Source: Noviherbaspirillum saxi (GTDB lineage: Bacteria > Pseudomonadota > Gammaproteobacteria > Burkholderiales > Burkholderiaceae_D). Taken from it: DNA of 64,000 nt. Location: NCBI RefSeq assembly GCF_003591035.1, contig NZ_QYUO01000002.1:496001-560000 (forward strand), in the 5' to 3' direction. The position numbers and the translations under genes were made by a program. This document shows, piece by piece, positions 31,638 to 40,320 of the stretch (its first letter is position 1; every line of letters begins with the position of its first letter). Under the pieces are notes generated by a model. That model was not told where the DNA came from, did not search any database, and was given only the letters and a program-made list of their open reading frames with translations.

Positions 31638-31674
31638 CCAAAACGCCTCCAGCTTAACCGCCGGGGGCGTTTTA
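31638..31674 (+). terminator. rrn operon intrinsic terminator
   Basis: AAAACGCC and GGGCGTTTT form a stem around the 17-base loop TCCAGCTTAACCGCCGG, followed by a short T-run. It is directly downstream of 5S. Confidence 0.75.
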
Positions 31675-31787
31675 CTTTGCGCACCCCACGCACCAAGCAC
31701 CACCGCTCCACAGTTCCACCACTCCCCGCTTCACATACACCTCCGCTTCCCGATTCCGGCAACTGCGCACGTCCCGTACTGGCTTTG

Positions 31788-32372
31788 TCAAATTATTCCG
31801 AACCACCCTAGTAATGCGCCGATCAGCAATAGAATGAGAAGATGTACTCTTGTCTTCCAAATCACTAGTGCCGCAATAATCGCTGCAAGCCATAATTTCC
31901 ATTCGCCGTGATCAACACTATTGGAGCTTGCAAGTGTCCAGCTTGTCGAGAAGAGAAGTGCAATGACAATCGGTGCCATGCCAGACTTAAATGCGCGCAC
32001 GGGCCTAAGATCGCGATTCTTATGCCCCCATTGAGCCGCGAGATATGTCATCGTCGTGCTTGGTAAAAGAATTCCGACCATGGTCACAAGCACTCCAAAT
32101 AGCGCGGTGCTCCATCCGCCGGCATTCATGCCGACATTCCATCCCATGAGAGCAACGAAAAGAACATTGGGACCTGGAGCTGCCTGGGCAATAGCGATAG
32201 AAGCGTTGAATTGACTTGGCGTCAGCCAATGGTGTTCATCAACGAGAAAACGATGCATTTCTGCAGTAGTCGAAATCGCGCCGCCGATGGAGAGTAGTGA
32301 CAGCAACAGATACTGAGCAAACAAATTCAGCCAGTCGGCCCATTCCAAGGTAAATCGCAACATCGTATTCAT
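31788..32372 (-). CDS. Chromate transporter, short-chain subunit (CHR family, second half)
   Basis: A 194-residue protein. One CHR domain (half of the classic ChrA): LLLSLLSIGGAISTTAEMHR near 22-41 and IAQAAPGPNVLFVALMG at about 61-77, with about five or six membrane segments. Its ATG overlaps the stop of the preceding half-gene (ATGA), so translation is probably coupled and the two halves likely pair as a heterodimer with opposite membrane topology. Family members export chromate by proton or sulfate-linked exchange; other anions are possible substrates. Confidence 0.88.
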   Translation of the reverse strand: MNTMLRFTLEWADWLNLFAQYLLLSLLSIGGAISTTAEMHRFLVDEHHWLTPSQFNASIAIAQAAPGPNVLFVALMGWNVGMNAGGWSTALFGVLVTMVGILLPSTTMTYLAAQWGHKNRDLRPVRAFKSGMAPIVIALLFSTSWTLASSNSVDHGEWKLWLAAIIAALVIWKTRVHLLILLLIGALLGWFGII

Positions 32373-32944
32373 GGCTTGATTTTTTTGTAGGTAAGCAGAC
32401 AAGCGATGCCGCCGAGAACCGGCAGCACATACATAAGAGGTAAGCGAAACAAGCCCACCGCGATAAATCCCAATACACAGAATCCAACCGCAAGCGCTTG
32501 ACCAAGCGGATGCGTTTTCAAGGTGCTCGCCAGTTTGAGGCCGGTCGCGCCGATCAAACCTGCGGCTACCGCACCCATGCCGCGCAATGCTCCGGCCAAG
32601 CCAGGGTGACCGGCGAAATGCGCATACAGGACGGCCAGCAAAAGCAGCAAGACCAAGGGAACGGTGATCATGCCCGCCAACGCCGCAAGCGCGCCACGCA
32701 GGCCGAAATACCGCCCACCTATCATCAAAGCGAGGTTGACGACATTTGGTCCTGGCATGATTTGGGCGACTGCCCACTCTTCTATGAATTCCTCCCGTGT
32801 CATCCACCGTTTTTGCTCGACCAGGTTGTGCTGTACCACAGCCAACACGCCGCCAAAGCCTTGCAATGCGAGAAGAGTAAAGGAAAAGAAGAGGTCAGCC
32901 GGCGATTTGGGCTGACAGCATGACTTGTTATCTGCGGAACTCAT
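32369..32944 (-). CDS. Chromate transporter, short-chain subunit (CHR family, first half)
   Basis: A 191-residue protein with start MSSADNKS at 32944; an upstream in-frame ATG at 32971 is an alternative. CHR-domain hallmarks are LLALQGFGGVLAVVQHNLVEQ near 24-44 and VAQIMPGPNVVNLALMIGGRYFG at about 59-81, matching the FGG and PGP motifs that define the ChrA family. The long, single-gene form carries two such domains; here they are separate genes joined by a 4-base overlap. No chrB regulator is nearby. Confidence 0.88.
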   Translation of the reverse strand: MSSADNKSCCQPKSPADLFFSFTLLALQGFGGVLAVVQHNLVEQKRWMTREEFIEEWAVAQIMPGPNVVNLALMIGGRYFGLRGALAALAGMITVPLVLLLLLAVLYAHFAGHPGLAGALRGMGAVAAGLIGATGLKLASTLKTHPLGQALAVGFCVLGFIAVGLFRLPLMYVLPVLGGIACLLTYKKIKP

Positions 32945-33246
32945 TGACGAAGCGCGCGAAAAAGCACGCATTGGCGGTATGGAGAGACTCCATTTTACCT
33001 AATGTGATACATGCTTTGGAGCGCCAATGACCGAAGGAGCTGTGTAACGCAGGAATGGTCGAATAGCTCTTACGTATGGCATTCGAGGGCAGAAGAGCTG
33101 TGCAATGGCAATTGCGCGTCACAGGCAATGTCGCCATGCCTCATGGCGCGAATGCCGAACAAGTTTGTCGTATTCCGCTAGCTTGGCGGAGCACGACAAA
33201 AAAGAGTCGGTAAAAACGCATATCCGCGCTGATGCCCACTCAGGTT
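32945..33246. other. Intergenic region without recognisable features
   Basis: A 302-base gap between the chromate transporter pair and the SDR gene, both leftward. The chr promoter should lie around 32950-33050; I see no clear terminator for the SDR operon. Confidence 0.35.
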
Positions 33247-34032
33247 CTACACCTTCATCCCCGGCAAATTTAGCGACGCGGTATTGCCACCGTCGACCGG
33301 CAAAGCTTGACCGGTCACATAGCTCGCATCGTCGCTCGCGAGGAAGGCGATGACGGCAGCTACTTCCTCCGGACGTCCGTACCGACGCAGTTCGCAGCGC
33401 GAGCCAAGCTTGTCTTCCTTCTGGGCTGCGCGCGCCCGTTCGAATACCGGCGCAGTCATGCCGGTCTCGATCAAGCCCGGACATACCGCGTTGACCCGTA
33501 CATTCCATTGCCCCAGATCGCAGGCGCTGGTCATCGTCAAATTGATCACTGCAGCCTTCGACGCACTATAAGCATTGCCACCTGCACCGGAACGTACCCC
33601 GGCCACTGAAGCAGTATTCACGATTGCGCCGCTCCGTTGCTCGCACATGATGCGCGAAGCATATTTGCTGAAGTGAACGGCACCCATTAGATTAACTGCC
33701 AGGATCTGATGCCAGACTCCGGTGTCGGTATCGGTAATGGCGGAATAATCGCCCCCCGAGATACCGGCGTTGTTGCACATTGCATCGATGCGTCCAAAAC
33801 GGACGAACACATCGTTGACGCAGCGTTCCACTTCTTCTTCGCACGCGATATCGACAGCGCGCAGCCAGATTTTGGATGCGTCGGGGATTTGAGCTGCAAG
33901 CTCTGTCAAGCCGTCTTCATTTCGATCGACCAGGGCAACGCAGGCACCTTCTTGTGCCAGTCGCAATGCAGTCGCACGTCCGATCCCGCTGGCCGCACCT
34001 GTAATGATCGCCACCTTGTTTTCAAATCGCAT
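33247..34032 (-). CDS. SDR family NAD(P)-dependent oxidoreductase
   Basis: A 261-residue classical short-chain dehydrogenase. The cofactor motif is TGAASGIGRA at 11-20, and Asp at the end of beta-2 (ALVDRNEDG) favours NAD(H). NNAG is near residue 87, the catalytic Ser lies in VNTASVAG, and the active-site YSASK follows at about 155-159. It is the last gene of a leftward operon (SDR, acyl-CoA ligase, SDR), 45 bases after the ligase. The substrate is likely a hydroxyacyl-CoA or alcohol in the same pathway; that is inferred from the neighbours. Confidence 0.9.
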   Translation of the reverse strand: MRFENKVAIITGAASGIGRATALRLAQEGACVALVDRNEDGLTELAAQIPDASKIWLRAVDIACEEEVERCVNDVFVRFGRIDAMCNNAGISGGDYSAITDTDTGVWHQILAVNLMGAVHFSKYASRIMCEQRSGAIVNTASVAGVRSGAGGNAYSASKAAVINLTMTSACDLGQWNVRVNAVCPGLIETGMTAPVFERARAAQKEDKLGSRCELRRYGRPEEVAAVIAFLASDDASYVTGQALPVDGGNTASLNLPGMKV

Positions 34033-34077
34033 GATGTCTCCGCTCTGCTGTATACGCGTGTTATTTGTCCAGGCCCC

Positions 34078-35736
34078 TCAGGTAGCGTTTTCTTTTTCCT
34101 GCAATTCACGCCACTGAATCTTGCCTGTCGATGATTTCGGAAGCGCGTCCGTAAATTGCACAATGCGCGGGCTCTTGTATGCCGCCATGTTCTGATGCGC
34201 CCAATCCACGATATCGCTCTCCGCGATCTTGCCGCGATATGCTTCCCGCAACACGATCACTGCCTTCACCGTCTCGCCGCGCTTGGCGTCGCGTGCGCCG
34301 ATCACGCAGGCCTCCTGAATTGCAGGATGCTGGTACATCAAGGCTTCGACTTCGGCCGGCCATACCTTGAAACCAGATGCATTGATCATGCGTTTGAGCC
34401 TGTCGACCATGAAAAAATAACCGTCTTCATCAGTCGTTGCCAAATCGCCGGTGCGCAGGAAGCGTTTGCCCTCTATTTCCACAAAGGCTTCGCGGGTGCC
34501 TTCCGGATGATTCCAGTAACCCAGCATGACATTCGGCGCATTGACGATGATTTCGCCAACCTCGCCCGTCGGCAATTCATGAAAGTCGCTCGGATCGACC
34601 ACCCGTGCGTCAACGTCAAACAGCGGAACGCCGAGGCATTGTTTTTTCGGTCTTTGCGGTGGATTGATATGGGTGGCGGCTATCGTTTCCGACATGCCAT
34701 AGCCTTCGACGTAAGGTACCCCGATCACGTCATTCAGCTTTTGCGCGACGGCCTCCGGCATTGCCGCACCACCGCCGCGAACGCCCTTGATGCTGGACAG
34801 GTCGTAATCGCCGATCTTGGGATTGGCAAGCAGATCGACCACCATCGTGGAAATGACTTGCAGCGAAGTGACGCGGTAACGCTGTATGCATTCGGCGGCG
34901 ATCTCACGGTCCCAGCGCGGTAACAGCACAATGGTGCTGCCGAGATATAGCGGCCCGCTCATGCTTCCCTGCATTCCTGTGACATGGAAGAATGGAAGCA
35001 CCGACAGCATCACCGCGTCCTGCTGGCTGCCGAACCATTGCATGCTCGCGACTACGCTGTACATGACACTGCGATGCGTGTGCATGCAACCCTTGGGGTT
35101 GCCGGTCGTGCCTGAGGTGTATGGCATCACGCACAGATCGTCGGGGCCCGCCGTGATCGGTCCGGGCCGCAGATTGTGTACCAGCATATCGGTCCACAGC
35201 GTCACGCCAGGACCGGCGAGCGCTTCACGTGGCGCCTTGACGAAGGCTGGCATATCCAAATCGGTCGGCTGCTTCAGATAGTCGGAATAGGCGGCGACCA
35301 GGATATGTTCAAGGCCATCCCCGAGCAAAGGCGACATTTGCGCAAACAAATCCTGCGGCACGATCGCGGTGGTCGCGCCGGTGTCGGCGACATAGTGGCG
35401 CAGCTCGCTGGTGCGATTCATTGGATTGACCGGTACCACGACGGCGTTTGCGCGCAGGATGCCGTAATACGCCAGGATGAATTGCGGACTGTTCTGCAGG
35501 TAGAGCAGTACGCGATCGCCTTTTTTGACCTTGCACTCTTGCTGCAGATAGCCGGCAATGCGCTCGGCCTCATCACGGAATTCCGCGAAGGTGATCGGCG
35601 TGTCGTAGAACAGGATATAAGGCTTGTCGGGAAAGCGGGCCGCCGACACTTCAACGTTGTAGAAAAGATTGGTCTGCGGCACAGTCAGGTGGTTTGGCAG
35701 CGTGCCTGGCCAAAATGCCATATGGCGATCGGACAT
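34078..35736 (-). CDS. AMP-forming long-chain fatty acid/acyl-CoA ligase
   Basis: A 552-residue ANL-superfamily enzyme that activates a carboxylic acid with ATP and CoA. The AMP-binding motif YTSGTTGNPKGCMHTHRS is near residue 210; GYGMSETIAATH, RTGDLATTDEDGYFFMVDRLKRMI and the C-terminal catalytic lysine in LPKSSTGKIQWREL are all present. It lies between two SDR genes on the same strand and after a ruined thiolase, which points to degradation of a fatty or alicyclic acid, though the acid cannot be named. The start follows the SDR stop by about 38 bases. Confidence 0.93.
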   Translation of the reverse strand: MSDRHMAFWPGTLPNHLTVPQTNLFYNVEVSAARFPDKPYILFYDTPITFAEFRDEAERIAGYLQQECKVKKGDRVLLYLQNSPQFILAYYGILRANAVVVPVNPMNRTSELRHYVADTGATTAIVPQDLFAQMSPLLGDGLEHILVAAYSDYLKQPTDLDMPAFVKAPREALAGPGVTLWTDMLVHNLRPGPITAGPDDLCVMPYTSGTTGNPKGCMHTHRSVMYSVVASMQWFGSQQDAVMLSVLPFFHVTGMQGSMSGPLYLGSTIVLLPRWDREIAAECIQRYRVTSLQVISTMVVDLLANPKIGDYDLSSIKGVRGGGAAMPEAVAQKLNDVIGVPYVEGYGMSETIAATHINPPQRPKKQCLGVPLFDVDARVVDPSDFHELPTGEVGEIIVNAPNVMLGYWNHPEGTREAFVEIEGKRFLRTGDLATTDEDGYFFMVDRLKRMINASGFKVWPAEVEALMYQHPAIQEACVIGARDAKRGETVKAVIVLREAYRGKIAESDIVDWAHQNMAAYKSPRIVQFTDALPKSSTGKIQWRELQEKENAT

Positions 35737-35774
35737 GGTTTTCTTGGATAAGTGGTTAATGCTGCAAGCCTGGC

Positions 35775-36551
35775 TTACACGGCACTGATTCCGCCGTCGA
35801 CAGCGATCGCCTGGCCGGTGATGTGACGCGACGCTTCCGACGCGAGAAAGACGACGATTCCCTTCAGGTCTTCGGCGCCGCCAATACGATGGAGCGGCGC
35901 ACGCGCGATCACATTCTCGGAAACCTTTTCAAGCAATCCCGCCGACATCTTTGAAGGGAAAAAGCCGGGACAGATCGCATTAACATTGATATTGTATTTC
36001 CCCCATTCCGAAGCCAGCGCACGGGTGAAATTGACAACAGCACCTTTCGAGGTGTGATAGGCAATCGTACTGACATTCGTCGCGCTGCCGCGCAATCCCG
36101 CGACCGATGCGATGTTGAGGATTTTGCCCGACTTTCTCGGAATCATGCTGCGCCGGGCGACTTCACGTGCGAGGAAAAACAGCGAGTCCACGTTAAGACC
36201 CAGCACCTTGCGCCAGGCTTCGTCGGGATAGTCCTCTGCCGGTGCGCTCCAGGTAGCGCCGGCATTGTTGACCAGAATGTCGATCGCACCGAAACGCTGC
36301 ACGGCCTGGTCGACCATCGCCGGAATCTGATCGGTCTTTGCCAAGTCGTTCACGATGGTTAACACTTCATAACCGGATTGTTCGAGATGCGATTGCGCTT
36401 GTTCCAACTCATCGGCCTTGCGTGCAGTTAATACCAGCTTGCATCCCATTTCGCCAAGCGCTTCCGCCATCTGCAATCCCAAGCCGCGTGATCCGCCGGT
36501 GACCAATGCAACCCGACCTTCAAGCTGGAACAGTTCCTTGACGCTCATCAT
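35775..36551 (-). CDS. SDR family oxidoreductase
   Basis: A 258-residue classical SDR. TGGSRGLGLQMAEALGEMG at about 18-36 is the cofactor site; an Arg at the end of beta-2 (LTARKADEL) suggests NADP(H). NNAG is near residue 92, the catalytic Ser in LNIASVAGLRG near 146, and YHTSKGAVVNFTRALASEWG carries the YxxxK. The sequence resembles gluconate 5-dehydrogenase-like and 3-oxoacyl reductase members. GGAGG is 4 bases before the start and overlaps the stop of the thiolase remnant, so it was translated as part of the same operon. Confidence 0.92.
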   Translation of the reverse strand: MMSVKELFQLEGRVALVTGGSRGLGLQMAEALGEMGCKLVLTARKADELEQAQSHLEQSGYEVLTIVNDLAKTDQIPAMVDQAVQRFGAIDILVNNAGATWSAPAEDYPDEAWRKVLGLNVDSLFFLAREVARRSMIPRKSGKILNIASVAGLRGSATNVSTIAYHTSKGAVVNFTRALASEWGKYNINVNAICPGFFPSKMSAGLLEKVSENVIARAPLHRIGGAEDLKGIVVFLASEASRHITGQAIAVDGGISAV

Positions 36552-36557
36552 GCCCTC

Positions 36558-36850
36558 CTAGCAGACTTCGAACAGACCGGCAGCACCTTGACCGCCGCCG
36601 ACGCACATCGTCACCACCACATAGCGAACACCGCGACGCTTGCCTTCAATCACTGTATGCCCGACCAGCCGCGAACCGGTCACGCCGTACGGATGCCGAC
36701 CGCGATCGCACCACCGTTGACATTCAAGCGCTGATCCGGAATGCCGAGGCGACCGCGGCAGTACAAGACCTGGACTGCGAACGCTTCATTCAACTCCCAC
36801 AAGTTGATATCGCCATCTTCAAGCCGTTGCGCTCCAGTAAGCGTGAAATC
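36558..36850 (-). pseudogene. Acetyl-CoA C-acyltransferase (thiolase) remnant, truncated and frameshifted
   Basis: Only the C-terminal quarter is recognisable: [20 protein letters not shown], then [11 protein letters not shown], the thiolase active-site neighbourhood. The next conserved block should be GHPYGVTG, but one base is missing near 36694-36695, shifting the frame. In the other frame the ending [20 protein letters not shown], then [18 protein letters not shown] and TAG 36558-36560, is intact and includes the catalytic-cysteine loop CVGGGQG. The N-terminal three quarters are gone; the sequence above 36850 has no thiolase resemblance. Confidence 0.82.
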
Positions 36851-36990
36851 GCAACCACCGGTCCTAAGCCCATTTACAGCGTCATGCATGAAGGTTTTCT
36901 CCATAAATGCCATGCCGGTACAAAGCCGGAAATCAGGCACTAGTTCTGCATAGCGAAACATGATTCTGCTAATAGAGCTGATCGTAACAG

Positions 36991-37317
36991 GCGTGCCGTT
37001 TGATGTAAAGAACGCCATCAGCAAAAGTCAAATGCCAAGGGAGAAAAGTAATTTCTCTGAGGTAATCTATCGCCACATCGCGAAGTAATATGCGTCCTCG
37101 GCCACGCTTAATACGATCGCGGAGCTGGTGTTTCACTGTGCGTACACAGACAGGGCGTACCATCGCACAACGCTTCGGATCACGCTGTTACGCATGGGGC
37201 GGCGGCGCGACGAACCAGACAGAGATGAAATCATCCTTGCCGGGTCTTCCACTCTGGCTTGATAGATGTCGGTGGTCGGCGGGACGATGGTGACCAGGAT
37301 TAAATATGCAGCCGCGG
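36991..37317. other. Intergenic region of unclear origin
   Basis: About 330 bases between the thiolase remnant and the vWA gene. Short frames run on both strands (for example 37090-37293 rightward) without ribosome-binding sites or motifs. Together with the broken thiolase this looks like a deletion scar; I see no transposase remains. Confidence 0.35.
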
Positions 37318-38370
37318 TTAGAGCAGACGATTGAACCACAGCATCGATAGCATGGCTGACAGCAATGCAAGGCAGGCCGCTGCTGCGGCAAACAGGGCGG
37401 TGATTTCTGTTTCCTTGCGTTCCAGCGTCAGCTTGGAATTGAGCATTTTGTATACCTTGCTCAAGTCATCCGCCGTGCCGGCATAGAAGTACTCGGCACC
37501 TGTGGCATTCGCAATCTTTTTCAGTGAATCCTCATCCAGGCGCACATGCATCGACCATCCCTCGCCGGCGACGACTTCTCCTTCGATGGTTCCTATCCCG
37601 ACGGTAAAGACGCGTACGCCACGCTCGGCGGCCATCATCGACGACTCGACCGGATCCGGTCCGGTTGTCGTCTGTCCATCGGTAAGCAGAATGATTGCGG
37701 CGGACATGTAGGAACCCGGTTGCACCGGCTTGAAATCGGGCCGCTTGTCCTTGGGTGAGTCGCCGAGCGCGCGGGAGCCGGGACCGTCGCGCGCGGCCGG
37801 GCGCGGATCGGTGGAATTCAGATTGAACTCGACGTCGGGAAAAATTGCCTTCAGCGAAACCAGTATCCCGCTACCGATCGCGGTGGCGCGCTGCAGCTGT
37901 ATGCGATCGATGGCATCCAGAATATCCTGGCGGTTTTCGGTGGGTGGCTGCGTCAGCGCTGCAGTGCCGGCAAAGGTCACCACCCCTACACGCGTATTGC
38001 GCGGTTGTTGTTCAACGAATCCGCGCACCGCAGCTTGAGCGGCGGCAATACGGGTCGGCGCCACGTCGTTGGCACGCATGCTGCCCGATACATCGATAGC
38101 CAGAATGACCGTTTCATATTGGGACGGCAAGGTGATCAGTGCCGCAGGCCGCGCGATCGCCAGCAGCATCACGCTGAATGCCATCAGAAAGAGTAGCGGC
38201 GGAATATGGCGTCGGAACCGCTGCGACGGGCCCATCGCTTCCTTGATGATCGACAAGCCGGCATACCGTACAGCGTGTTTTTTCCTGCGCCGCAATAGTA
38301 GCCAATAGCTCAGCACGAGCAACGGCACACACAACAGACACCAAAGGAATGTTGGCCAGATAAAAGTCAT
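37318..38370 (-). CDS. vWA domain membrane protein (BatA-like)
   Basis: A 350-residue protein. Two N-terminal membrane helices (about 5-26 and 56-77) precede a von Willebrand factor A domain whose MIDAS is intact: DVSGSMRAND near 93-102, then TFAGTA and LLTDGQTTTGPD. One more membrane helix lies at the C-terminus (about 325-347). BatA-like proteins work with MoxR AAA+ ATPases in envelope stress or metalloprotein maturation. The start overlaps the DUF58 gene's stop by 4 bases. It is the last gene of the protease-moxR-DUF58-vWA operon. Confidence 0.92.
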   Translation of the reverse strand: MTFIWPTFLWCLLCVPLLVLSYWLLLRRRKKHAVRYAGLSIIKEAMGPSQRFRRHIPPLLFLMAFSVMLLAIARPAALITLPSQYETVILAIDVSGSMRANDVAPTRIAAAQAAVRGFVEQQPRNTRVGVVTFAGTAALTQPPTENRQDILDAIDRIQLQRATAIGSGILVSLKAIFPDVEFNLNSTDPRPAARDGPGSRALGDSPKDKRPDFKPVQPGSYMSAAIILLTDGQTTTGPDPVESSMMAAERGVRVFTVGIGTIEGEVVAGEGWSMHVRLDEDSLKKIANATGAEYFYAGTADDLSKVYKMLNSKLTLERKETEITALFAAAAACLALLSAMLSMLWFNRLL

Positions 38371-39311
38371 CGTCGCCCCGCATGCAGTGACAAGGAGCTG
38401 CCTGCCATCAGACGGCTGCGGCCCTTGCGCATTTCGGAAAAACGCAGCAGCGCATCTACAACCGAATCCTCGGTCGACAGTTCAAGCACATCGACCCCGG
38501 CATAGGAAAATGCTTCGTGCAAGGCATCTTCGCGCCGCGTGACTGCGGCGGTAAAGCGGCTGCGGAACACATGGTCGTGCGTGTCCACCAAAAGTTGTTC
38601 GCTGGTTTCGGCATCCTGCATCGTCAACAAGCCAAGATCCGGCAATTCCATTTCCAACGGATCGTACAGACGCATGGCGAGGATGTCATGCCGCTGTGCC
38701 AGGAGCGCCAAGGGCTTTTCCCACCCGGGCTGGGAAATGAAATCGGAAATCACAAAGACCAGCGAGCGGCGTTTCATCATTTGCGCGGAAGTTTCAAGCA
38801 AGTCCTGCAAACGGGTAGCGCTGGATTGCGCAAGCGGTTGGCGCGTCATCATCCGATGCAGGATTTGCAGAACATGGCGGCGTCCGCTGCCGGCGGGAAT
38901 AATGGTATCGACATTCCCGCCGTAAAACAGCGCGCCCACCCGATTACCGTGACGGCTCAGCATGCTGGCAAGCAGCGCCACCAGTTCCAATGCCTGCGCG
39001 CGTTTGGTGACTTGCTGCGAACCAAAATCTTCCGACGGGCTCAGGTCGAGCAAAAACCATGCGGTCAAATCGCGTTCTTCATAATACTCGCGGACATAGG
39101 GTGTCTGCATCCGTGCAGTGACGTTCCAGTCGATATGCCGTACGTCATCGTGATACTGATATTCGCGTAAGTCCGCAAGGTCCATGCCCATTCCGCGGAA
39201 CAGGGTATGGTAATCGCCATGCAGCATGCCATCGAGCTGACGCAATACAGTCAGTTCGATGCGACGGAGAACGGCTTCAGGCGCTGGCGTCAACTCTGAC
39301 ATGGGTTTCAA
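38367..39311 (-). CDS. DUF58 domain protein
   Basis: A 314-residue protein. DUF58 signature: REYQYHDDVRHIDWNVTARM near 50-69, then YEERDLTAWFLLDLSPS, a degenerate vWA-type fold with DxSxS. DUF58 genes nearly always sit directly after moxR genes, as here. The start is either TTG at 39311, with GGAAAGG 4 bases upstream, or ATG at 39302; both overlap the end of moxR by 26-35 bases. Its role is accessory to the MoxR chaperone; the client is unknown. Confidence 0.9.
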   Translation of the reverse strand: MKPMSELTPAPEAVLRRIELTVLRQLDGMLHGDYHTLFRGMGMDLADLREYQYHDDVRHIDWNVTARMQTPYVREYYEERDLTAWFLLDLSPSEDFGSQQVTKRAQALELVALLASMLSRHGNRVGALFYGGNVDTIIPAGSGRRHVLQILHRMMTRQPLAQSSATRLQDLLETSAQMMKRRSLVFVISDFISQPGWEKPLALLAQRHDILAMRLYDPLEMELPDLGLLTMQDAETSEQLLVDTHDHVFRSRFTAAVTRREDALHEAFSYAGVDVLELSTEDSVVDALLRFSEMRKGRSRLMAGSSLSLHAGRR

Positions 39312-40293
39312 GCATCCTTTCCGGTGCTGGTATGTGTTTCATGATGCGATGGATGATATGGTCCGGCGTGATCGCGTCGGCCAAGGCCTCGTAAGACAAT
39401 GAAAGACGATGGCGCAGCACATCCGGAACCAGGTCGCTGACATCTTCCGGTCTGACATGATTGCGACCGCGCAAAAGAGCCAAGGCGCGCGCGCCTTCGA
39501 TCAGATGGATCGACGCCCTTGGACTGGCGCCGCAAGTCAGGTAATGCGCCAGATTGGGCACGTTGTAGCGGTCCGGATTACGCGTGGCTGCTACCAACCG
39601 CACTGCGTAATGCACAAGTGAAGGATCGACATAGCATTCGCGACATTGCTGTTGCAGGTGCGCAAGTTGCTCGGTGGTGGTGACTGCCGCAATGTCGGGT
39701 GCCGGACCGGTAACCCGGTTGACGATCACGAATTCTTCTTCTTCGCTCGGATACTGGACCAGCACCTTCATCATGAATCGATCGACTTGCGCTTCGGGCA
39801 ATGGATACGTGCCTTCGGTTTCAATCGGGTTCTGCGTCGCCATGACCAGGAAGGGATTGGGCACCATGTGCGTCTCGCCCGCGATAGTGACCTGGCACTC
39901 CTGCATGACTTCCAGTAACGCGCTCTGCACCTTCGCGGGAGCACGATTGATTTCGTCTGCAAGAATCAGGTTGGAAAAAACCGGACCGAGCGAGGTGGTG
40001 AACTCGCTCGTCTTCTGATTATAGATCCTGGTGCCGATCAGGTCGGCGGGGACCAGATCGGGCGTGAACTGGATGCGCTTGAAACTGCCCTGAATGGTGC
40101 GCGCCAGCGTTTTGACTGTCAGCGTTTTTGCGAGCCCGGGAACACCTTCGACCAGCAAGTGTCCACCGGCAAGAATGGCGACCAGCACGCGTTCAAGAAA
40201 ATGGTCCTGACCCACCACGACGCGTTTGACCTCGTACAGGACCCGTTCCATCTGGCGGGACACTTCGGTGCTGATTTTATCTCTGTCTTCCAT
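39277..40293 (-). CDS. MoxR family AAA+ ATPase
   Basis: A 338-residue protein. Walker A is GVPGLAKT near 44-51 (with Ala in place of the usual Gly-Lys spacing residue, normal for MoxR), Walker B LILADEINRAP near 106-116, sensor 1 region MATQNPIE near 148-155, and the arginine finger region LPEAQVDRFM near 162-171. MoxR ATPases act as chaperones assembling metal-containing or multi-subunit proteins, together with vWA proteins. It lies 27 bases after the protease gene, so the operon begins with a protease. Confidence 0.95.
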   Translation of the reverse strand: MEDRDKISTEVSRQMERVLYEVKRVVVGQDHFLERVLVAILAGGHLLVEGVPGLAKTLTVKTLARTIQGSFKRIQFTPDLVPADLIGTRIYNQKTSEFTTSLGPVFSNLILADEINRAPAKVQSALLEVMQECQVTIAGETHMVPNPFLVMATQNPIETEGTYPLPEAQVDRFMMKVLVQYPSEEEEFVIVNRVTGPAPDIAAVTTTEQLAHLQQQCRECYVDPSLVHYAVRLVAATRNPDRYNVPNLAHYLTCGASPRASIHLIEGARALALLRGRNHVRPEDVSDLVPDVLRHRLSLSYEALADAITPDHIIHRIMKHIPAPERMLETHVRVDASA

Positions 40294-40320
40294 GGGCCTC
40301 TGCCTGGTGAATGCTGCGTT

